A stretch of DNA of 18,121 bases from positions 1 to 18,121 of the forward strand of contig JAAYZQ010000218.1 of assembly GCA_012514775.1 (NCBI GenBank), in the 5' to 3' direction. Of the stretch, positions 13,982-18,121 are shown piece after piece. Each line of letters starts with the position of its first letter. Within the stretch, counting starts at the first letter, position 1. The stretch comes from Anaerolineaceae bacterium. GTDB lineage: Bacteria > Chloroflexota > Anaerolineae > JAAYZQ01. A program made the translations under genes and the position numbers. The notes beneath the pieces are model-generated. The model saw only the letters and a program-made list of their open reading frames with translations, was not told the origin of the DNA and did no database searches.

Positions 13982-14022
13982 ATTAGGACGAATATGTTAA
14001 AACCCCGTAAGAGTTTTGTAAG

Positions 14023-15291
14023 CTACGTCACATCCGTTTCGGCCTCGCCATCTTCCCCTTCGGGCAGGAGGGACACCTTCATGATCTCGGCCAGCAGCGT
14101 CGTGGCATAGCAGCCCCGCGGCAGCGAGAAGCGCAGCATGATGCCCTCGTCGTACCACATCTCCGGCTCGTTCACCGGAAAGCGCAGGGCGCGCCTCTCC
14201 CCCTCGGCCTTGATGCCCTCCCCCACGCGAAAGCTGGCCAGGGTCATGTCCTCGGCCGCCAGTACGGCTGCTTCCAGCTCTCCCTGTCGCCCCCTGGCCT
14301 GGATCATCTTGTGGCCGTACAGGGGCCCCGTGGGGCTGATCTCAAAGCGTTCGGCGCGGGGCTGTTCCGCTTCGGCATCCTCGACATAAAAGACCGACCG
14401 CCCGGGATGCTTCATGGCCAGGTCCCCGACGTACACCCAGTCCAGGGTCTCCAGGCGGGCGTCGAGGACACGGTTAAAGAGGCTGGACTGGTAGGCCGAC
14501 ACAAAAAAGGTCCTCAGCCTGCGGGGCACGGCCGCCAGGGTGCGGCGATAATCCCCGCCCGACTGGATCAGGGTCTGAAGGGCGCGCCGCTCGTCGTTCA
14601 TGCCGTGGGGAAACAGGGCGCGCGCCTCCTGCCAGCGCCCGGCCTCGAAGGCGGCCCGCGCTTCTCGCACGATGGCGGTCTCGTTGGGGTGGGGCCCGCC
14701 CAGGAATCGCTGCACAAAGGCCCTGGCATCCCTGCGCACCACCTCTCTGCCCAGCAGGTGCGAGTCGCCCCGCTGGCCAAAGCGCTGTGGGCCGTAGCTG
14801 TTCGGCACACCCCGCCGCTGCAACACCTCCAGGATGGCCTGGCAGCGGTCCACCAGGGATTCGTCCACCCCGCGGATGCGGATGGTGAAGCGGTTGCCGC
14901 GGAGATGGCCGATGCGCAGCTTGTTGTTGTGCCGCTCGGCCCACTTGATCTGGATGTGGGGCACCTCGGTCGCCATGACCACCTCGGGCGGGATCCCCTC
15001 CACCGACAGCACCTGGCAGGTCACGGCCCGGGCGTCCTTCAGGCCCGCGTAGCTGATGCGGCCGGCCGGCACATCCAGCGCCTGGGCCATGGCCCGCACC
15101 GCCTGGAACGTCGAAAGCCCCACCTTGCGGATTTCGAAGAAGGTGTGCCCTCCTTCGCCCGACGGCGAATAAAGGGGCAGCTCCTCCACGGCAAAGTCGG
15201 CCGGCTTTTCCTTGATCCGGCCCCCGATGCCCGGCATCTCGTCCGTCAGGTAGCGAGTCGCCTGATTGCCCCGCTCGTTGTTAACGTTCAT
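14023..15291 (-). CDS. truD: tRNA pseudouridine(13) synthase TruD
   Basis: TruD converts uridine 13 of certain tRNAs to pseudouridine. The 422-residue product shows the catalytic block YAGLKDARAVTCQ with Asp86 in the GxKDxxA..Q motif, KEKPADFAVEELP (27-39), and VPNSYGPQRFGQRG near residue 180. It is longer than the E. coli enzyme (about 350), and the 190-300 insert region resembles the longer archaeal-type proteins. ATG 15291 (MNVNNERG) is preferred to the open upstream frame because the preceding gene stops 14 bp earlier; GGTGGG is a modest ribosome binding site. It is third in the glnA operon. Confidence 0.9.
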   Translation of the reverse strand: MNVNNERGNQATRYLTDEMPGIGGRIKEKPADFAVEELPLYSPSGEGGHTFFEIRKVGLSTFQAVRAMAQALDVPAGRISYAGLKDARAVTCQVLSVEGIPPEVVMATEVPHIQIKWAERHNNKLRIGHLRGNRFTIRIRGVDESLVDRCQAILEVLQRRGVPNSYGPQRFGQRGDSHLLGREVVRRDARAFVQRFLGGPHPNETAIVREARAAFEAGRWQEARALFPHGMNDERRALQTLIQSGGDYRRTLAAVPRRLRTFFVSAYQSSLFNRVLDARLETLDWVYVGDLAMKHPGRSVFYVEDAEAEQPRAERFEISPTGPLYGHKMIQARGRQGELEAAVLAAEDMTLASFRVGEGIKAEGERRALRFPVNEPEMWYDEGIMLRFSLPRGCYATTLLAEIMKVSLLPEGEDGEAETDVT

Positions 15292-15304
15292 TGTTGGCCC
15301 ACCG

Positions 15305-15976
15305 CTAGTTGTGGGCCAGGTAGCCACTGTAGCCGCCTTCCCATTGGTCCGCCTGGGTGCTGGCAATGTGGCTCAGGATCAACTGCTCCCGGCGCATGAT
15401 GGCCCGCTCGGCGGTCAACACCGCCCGGGCCGTCGGCCGGTTGAGCAGGCGCTGCTTCTCCACCATGGGGATCTGCAGCACGATGGCAACCAGCCAGGCC
15501 AGGGACTGGGCGTCGTAGGGCACCTGGTCGACGTTGATCTTGTGTCCCTGGGCCATGGTCAGCAGGCTCATGTATTGACGAAGCATGGCGTGGATTGGTT
15601 CCACCAGGTCCTCGACGTCGCCGGCGCCGGTGCCCTTGAGGGGCCAGGGCTCGGCGTCGCCCACCAGGTAGGGCAAGGAGCTGTGCAACGAGCGCAGGCG
15701 AAAGCGCTGGCTGCCGATGGTGATGATGTTCATGCGGCCGTCGTCGGTGTGGGTCACAGCAGCAATGACCGACGTGGTTCCCACCTCGTAGGGCACCGCC
15801 TCACCGCCCACCTCCTGTCCCTCGCGGATCAGCACCACGCCAAAGGGCCGGCTCTCTTCCAGGCAGCGGTTGACCATCACCTTGTACCGCTCCTCGAAAA
15901 TGTGCAGGGGCAGCATCATGCCTGGAAAGAGCACCGTATTCAAAGGAAACAATGGCAGATCGGACCATTCGTCCAC
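15305..15976 (-). CDS. Lon N-terminal substrate-binding (LON/PUA) domain protein
   Basis: The 223-residue protein consists of a stand-alone LON substrate-binding domain: LPLFPLNTVLFPGMMLPLHI at the start, EERYKVMVNRCLEE, GVVLIREG, VGTTSVIAAV, then an alpha-helical second half (LAWLVAIVLQIPMVEKQRLL). It has no ATPase or protease part, so it is not Lon itself. Such proteins are widespread; their role is poorly defined, possibly in protein quality control. GTG 15976 is chosen because GGGGAG lies six bases upstream; a TTG at 15997 is an alternative. It follows glnA by 55 bp and precedes truD by 13 bp, so it is operonic. Confidence 0.88.
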   Translation of the reverse strand: MDEWSDLPLFPLNTVLFPGMMLPLHIFEERYKVMVNRCLEESRPFGVVLIREGQEVGGEAVPYEVGTTSVIAAVTHTDDGRMNIITIGSQRFRLRSLHSSLPYLVGDAEPWPLKGTGAGDVEDLVEPIHAMLRQYMSLLTMAQGHKINVDQVPYDAQSLAWLVAIVLQIPMVEKQRLLNRPTARAVLTAERAIMRREQLILSHIASTQADQWEGGYSGYLAHN

Positions 15977-16031
15977 ACTGGACTCCCCATGGCTCAAGGT
16001 TCTGCTCCCCACGCCCGCCCGCGGCCGGCTC

Positions 16032-17369
16032 TCAATAGACGCGCAGGTAACGCTCCAGCTCCCACTGGCTGACCTGCTGGCAGTACTGCTGCCACTCCAT
16101 GCGCTTGGCTTCGGTAAAACGCTCGAAAATGTGGTCACCCAACGTCTCGCGGACCACGGGATCGCGCTCCAGCTCCTCCAACGCTTCTCCCAGAGAGGCC
16201 GGCAGGGTTTGCAGCCCGCGGGCCTGGCGCCCTTTGCTGCCCAGGTTGTACAGGTCCTCGTTCGAGATGGCCGGCACCTCGAGCTGGCGCTTGATGCCGT
16301 CCAGCCCGGCGCGGAGCATGACCGCAAAGGCCAGGTAGGGATTGCAGCTCGGGTCGGGGCAGCGCAGCTCCAGCCGCGTCGATTCCGGCCGGTCGGCCTG
16401 CACCTGGGGCACGCGGATGAGGGCCGAGCGGTTGATCTGGCCCCAACTGACATAGATGGGCGCCTCGTAGCCGGGCACCAGGCGCTTGTACGAGTTGACC
16501 AGGGGCGCCAGGACGGCGCTCATCCCCCGGGCGTGGGCCAACTGCCCTGCCACGAAATGGCGGGCCAGGTCCGACAGGCCGTACTCGCCGCCGGCGTCGG
16601 CAAAGGCATTTTCGCCGTTCTTGATCCACACCAGGCTCTGGTGCACGTGCATCCCCGAGCCGCTGATGCCGGCCACCGGCTTGGGCATGAACGTGGCGTG
16701 GAGCCCGTGCTGGCGGGCAATCTCTTTCAGCGTCACCTTGAACGTGCCCACGTTGTCGGCCGCGCGCAGGGCGTCGGTGTAGCGAAAGTCGATCTCGTGC
16801 TGGCCCATGGCCACCTCGTGATGGGTGGCCTCCACCTGGATGCCAAAGACGGCCAGCGCCCGCGCCATCTGCTTGCGCACCTCGACGCCCCGGTCGGTGG
16901 AAGAGTCAAAGTAGCCGCCCTGGTCGTGGGGCTGGGGGACGAGCCGGCCCTCCCCGTCGGGCCTGAACAGAAAGAACTCGGGCTCGGGGCCGGCGCAGTA
17001 CCGCAGGCCCATGGCCGCTGCTTCGTCCAGGGCCCGCCGCAGGACGTAGCGTGGGTCGCCGGCAAAGGGCTGCCCGTCGGGCTGGTAGACGTCGCAAATC
17101 AGGCGGGCTGTTGGCCCCGCATCCCGGCCCCAGGGGATGACGGCGTACGTGTCCACGTCGGGCACCAGGTACATATCGCTCTCGGCGATGCGGGCAAAGC
17201 CCTCCACCGAAGAGCCGTCGAACCACATCCCCCGCGCCAGCGCCACGTCCAGCTCTGCCACGGGGATGGTCACGCTCTTGACAATGCCCACGATGTCGGT
17301 AAATTGCAGGTTGACGAACTCGACGCCGTCCTCCGCGACGCGGCGCCGGATCTGTTCCCTCGTCGGCAC
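16032..17369 (-). CDS. glnA: Glutamine synthetase type I (alpha-like)
   Basis: This 445-residue cytoplasmic dodecameric-type enzyme makes glutamine from glutamate, ammonia and ATP. Motifs are the beta-grasp FDGSSVEGF (50-58), GPEPEFFLF, the metal-binding HHEVAMGQHEIDF, GSGMHVHQSL, the ATP/glutamate-binding NSYKRLVPGYEAP, and SALIRVP. Arg60 in EGFARI corresponds to the GSI-alpha feedback arginine (Arg62 in B. subtilis). The tail lacks the NLYDLPPEE adenylylation motif (it reads LYNLGSKG), so control by adenylylation is unlikely. GTG 17369 is chosen because GGGAGG precedes it and the length matches the family; the frame extends upstream across its own promoter. It is the first gene of an operon with the LON-domain protein and truD. 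Confidence 0.95.
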   Translation of the reverse strand: MPTREQIRRRVAEDGVEFVNLQFTDIVGIVKSVTIPVAELDVALARGMWFDGSSVEGFARIAESDMYLVPDVDTYAVIPWGRDAGPTARLICDVYQPDGQPFAGDPRYVLRRALDEAAAMGLRYCAGPEPEFFLFRPDGEGRLVPQPHDQGGYFDSSTDRGVEVRKQMARALAVFGIQVEATHHEVAMGQHEIDFRYTDALRAADNVGTFKVTLKEIARQHGLHATFMPKPVAGISGSGMHVHQSLVWIKNGENAFADAGGEYGLSDLARHFVAGQLAHARGMSAVLAPLVNSYKRLVPGYEAPIYVSWGQINRSALIRVPQVQADRPESTRLELRCPDPSCNPYLAFAVMLRAGLDGIKRQLEVPAISNEDLYNLGSKGRQARGLQTLPASLGEALEELERDPVVRETLGDHIFERFTEAKRMEWQQYCQQVSQWELERYLRVY

Positions 17370-17393
17370 AGACACCTCCCTTGTCCTGTCAAA

Positions 17394-17428
17394 ACGCGGG
17401 AGCCTACGCCTGAACGTAGCTCCCGCGT
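17394..17428 (-). promoter_or_regulatory. Long hairpin in the glnA leader (attenuator-like)
   Basis: Arms ACGCGGGAG and CTCCCGCGT extend through CTACG/CGTAG with one bulged base and a 6-base loop, giving about 14 pairs between the promoter and the GTG start. On the transcript it is followed at once by UUUU (complement 17391-17394), so it resembles a weak intrinsic terminator placed before the gene. It could be an attenuator or a leader-stabilising hairpin. No known glutamine riboswitch core was recognised. Confidence 0.6.
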
Positions 17429-17453
17429 GCATCTCCGAACGCTTATCGCTTGA

Positions 17454-17482
17454 AGTGTAACACAAGCTACGGGGCTTGTCAA
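17454..17482 (-). promoter_or_regulatory. Sigma-70 promoter of glnA
   Basis: On the minus strand a perfect TTGACA (17482-17477) and TACACT (17459-17454) are 17 bp apart, giving a start near 17447 and a leader of about 78 nt. A GTGT-A-ACAC inverted repeat (17455-17463) overlaps the -10 and could be part of an operator. The full GlnR consensus was not seen. Confidence 0.8.
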
Positions 17483-17492
17483 ACCCGGGCTT

Positions 17493-17520
17493 TTGAGACT
17501 GTCGCAATGTGTGGTATACT
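17493..17520 (+). promoter_or_regulatory. Divergent promoter for the small membrane protein
   Basis: TTGAGA (17493-17498) and TATACT (17515-17520), 16 bp apart, with an extended -10 (TGG before TATACT). Transcription would start near 17527, about 45 nt before the ATG at 17573. It lies back to back with the glnA promoter. Confidence 0.6.
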
Positions 17521-17572
17521 GGGTGAGAGCCAATACTGCCTCGCGAGGTCAAATGGGGCAAAGGGGAACGAT

Positions 17573-17674
17573 ATGTTTGTTCGAGTAGGTGCAGGGGAGT
17601 GCGCGATCATTATCGTGCTTTTGCTCATCCTCATCGTCGGCCTGTTCATCAGCATACGGCTGAGAAAACCATAG
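17573..17674 (+). CDS. Small single-helix membrane protein, 33 aa
   Basis: The 33-residue product begins MFVRVGAGE, continues with a hydrophobic helix of about 20 residues (CAIIIVLLLILIVGLFISI) and ends in a short basic tail (RLRKP), predicting an N-out, C-in single-pass protein. AAAGGGG seven to eight bases upstream and a promoter at 17493-17520 support translation from 17573 rather than from the in-frame upstream start at 17450. The MF..xGxGE start followed by an Ile/Leu-rich helix recalls the TatA/TatE N-terminus, but the hinge Phe-Gly and the amphipathic helix are missing, so I do not assign it. It may be a regulator or subunit of a membrane complex. Confidence 0.55.
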   Translation: MFVRVGAGECAIIIVLLLILIVGLFISIRLRKP

Positions 17675-17728
17675 CTGGGATACCACACTGGCGGTCATTC
17701 ACTGACCCATAGTCAGCAGGCGATCCCA
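17671..17728 (+). other. Folded intergenic segment after the small ORF
   Basis: A closing stem TGGGAT (17676-17681)/ATCCCA encloses an inner hairpin GGTCA-TTCAC-TGACC (17693-17707 region) and is followed by AAATTT. It may end the small-ORF transcript, but the T-run is short. Confidence 0.3.
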
Positions 17729-17732
17729 AAAT

Positions 17733-17760
17733 TTGCGTACTGGCCCACCTATGGTATAAT
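17733..17760 (+). promoter_or_regulatory. Promoter of the leader RNA/hdrC-like gene
   Basis: TTGCGT (17733-17738) and a perfect, extended TATAAT (TGG then 17755-17760) are 16 bp apart. Transcription would start near 17767, giving a leader of about 220 nt to the ATG at 17989. Confidence 0.75.
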
Positions 17761-17766
17761 ACGCTC

Positions 17767-17975
17767 GAGGAGGAGCGAAGGAGAGCTCCAGAGTGCGGGA
17801 AGGTGCCTTTCAGGCGCTTTTGGGTGACCAAAAAGCTACCGATTGAGGTAAAGGCCATGCAAAACCCGGCACACGCAGCCATACAGCCAGTCCTGGAACT
17901 CGGCGACAGCCGGGATCTGTCCAGTGATGGTCGTTGCCCAAGCCAGGCATTCGAGTCTGCTTGGGCGTTTTTTCT
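17767..17975 (+). ncRNA. Structured leader RNA with intrinsic terminator (riboswitch or attenuator candidate)
   Basis: The leader contains a series of good hairpins: GGAGC/GCTCC (17772-17789), GTGCCT/AGGCGC (17803-17817), GCTTTTGG/CCAAAAAGC with a GTGA tetraloop of the GNRA type (17816-17836), TACC/GGTA (17837-17850), and CGGC/GCCG (17901-17912). It ends with a strong terminator: GCCCAAGC (17936-17943)/GCTTGGGC (17959-17966) and a T-run (17968-17973). A terminator between a promoter and the gene it serves is the layout of a transcription-controlling riboswitch or attenuator. I checked it by eye against TPP, cobalamin, SAM, lysine, glycine, FMN, c-di-GMP, T-box, Moco and ydaO cores and could not match any. 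Confidence 0.6.
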
Positions 17976-17979
17976 TTAG
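17857..17979 (+). CDS. Possible 40-codon leader peptide overlapping the terminator
   Basis: An ATG preceded by GAGG (inside hairpin 17837-17850) opens a 40-codon frame (MQNPAHAAIQPVLELG...SAWAFFL) that reads straight through the intrinsic terminator. It stops at TAG 17977-17979, overlapping the AGGGAGG of the hdrC-like gene. A ribosome translating it would melt the terminator, a plausible attenuation mechanism. The peptide matches nothing I know, and the frame may be open by chance. Confidence 0.3.
   Translation: MQNPAHAAIQPVLELGDSRDLSSDGRCPSQAFESAWAFFL
17936..17973 (+). terminator. Intrinsic terminator upstream of the hdrC-like gene
   Basis: An 8-bp perfect stem (plus two more pairs after a bulge) with a 15-base loop is followed by GTTTTTT. 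It lies about 15 bases before the ATG at 17989, so read-through must be allowed for the downstream gene to be expressed from the promoter at 17733-17760. Confidence 0.8.
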
Positions 17980-17988
17980 GGAGGTTCC

Positions 17989-18121
17989 ATGAATCCCGAT
18001 CTCACGTTGTCGACGGCGGCGGGGACGTTTGCCAGCCAGGTGAGCGCCCTGAGCGAGCAGAACGTGCAGCGTTGCTACTACTGCCAGCGGTGCACGGCGG
18101 GCTGTCCGGCGGCGTACGCCA
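17989..18121 (+). CDS. HdrC-like iron-sulfur protein (heterodisulfide reductase subunit C), N-terminal part
   Basis: The first 44 residues are visible before the window ends. After MNPDLTLSTAAGTFASQVSA comes CYYCQRCTAGCPAAYA, the first CxxCxxCxxxCP-type [4Fe-4S] motif of HdrC, which carries electrons between the flavin subunit and HdrB in heterodisulfide reductase-like complexes. The ATG at 17989 has AGGGAGG eight bases upstream. Its expression is probably controlled by the structured leader and terminator in front of it. In Chloroflexota such genes often belong to Hdr-type redox complexes, but the partners are outside the window. Confidence 0.82.
   Translation, partial: MNPDLTLSTAAGTFASQVSALSEQNVQRCYYCQRCTAGCPAAYA

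Noticed and set aside
14311..15399. A 362-codon + strand frame opposite truD
   Set aside because: It is antisense to TruD with its catalytic motifs, and its composition is that of a GC-driven shadow frame.
15870..17453. A 527-codon + strand frame opposite glnA
   Set aside because: Antisense to glutamine synthetase with all its motifs; no recognisable domain of its own.
17767..17860. Known riboswitch classes (SAM, lysine, cobalamin, ydaO, c-di-GMP, T-box)
   Set aside because: Some short strings look similar, but the conserved cores of these classes were not found by eye; a covariance search is needed to exclude them properly.
17941..17966. tRNA T-arm-like TTCGAGT segment near the terminator
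   Set aside because: The flanking five bases do not pair as a T-stem, and no D-arm or anticodon arm can be built; it is the loop of the terminator.

Overview
This is a GC-rich bacterial accessory or housekeeping region whose gene content best fits a Chloroflexota (Anaerolineae-like) genome. That is an inference from the mix of MalT-type LuxR regulators, an ATPase_2-type AAA gene, a pterin-binding AcsE-like protein, an HdrC-like start and a GSI-alpha-like glutamine synthetase. No rRNA, tRNA, CRISPR array or intact transposase was seen.

Left part (1-5380) is a scarred region. It opens with the 3' end of a dipeptide/oligopeptide ABC ATPase gene (dppF/oppF type, + strand). After it come a C-terminally truncated YdeI-family gene, a three-gene minus-strand operon (four-helix membrane protein, frameshifted LuxR/MalT-like regulator, PlsC-like acyltransferase), a 54-residue stub of an AAA ATPase, and an RNase H-like gene lacking its N-terminus. 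It ends with a relic in which a dppC fragment is fused to a second copy of the dppF 3' end. That copy matches the first over 159 bp with five differences, all synonymous. A 12-bp palindrome (GTTGACGTCAAC) occurs only at 529-540 and 4534-4545, near the two edges of the block.

Middle (5300-12960): a phosphotransferase of the APH fold on the + strand converges on a long minus-strand array, and the two stop codons share one CTAG. Read in the direction of transcription, the array holds a 66-residue half-ferritin, a Crp/Fnr regulator, a rubrerythrin-like diiron protein, an 82-residue unknown, a 764-residue ferritin-like/thioredoxin/(alpha/alpha)6 fusion, an AcsE-like pterin-domain protein with changed ligand residues, and an aspartase/fumarase-superfamily lyase. 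Several start codons are coupled to the preceding stop, so much of this is probably one or a few operons. It mixes oxidative-stress (ferritin-like, thioredoxin) and central-metabolism functions.

Right part (13000-18121): two adjacent Hsp20 genes have an AT-rich promoter region. Upstream of them lies glnA - Lon-substrate-binding-domain protein - truD, driven by a clear sigma-70 promoter with a long leader hairpin. Divergent from glnA is a 33-residue single-helix membrane protein. After it comes a promoter, a roughly 200-nt structured leader containing a GNRA-loop hairpin, a 40-codon upstream ORF and a strong intrinsic terminator, and then the start of an HdrC-like iron-sulfur protein that runs off the window. 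This leader RNA and the fusion protein are the most promising novel items.
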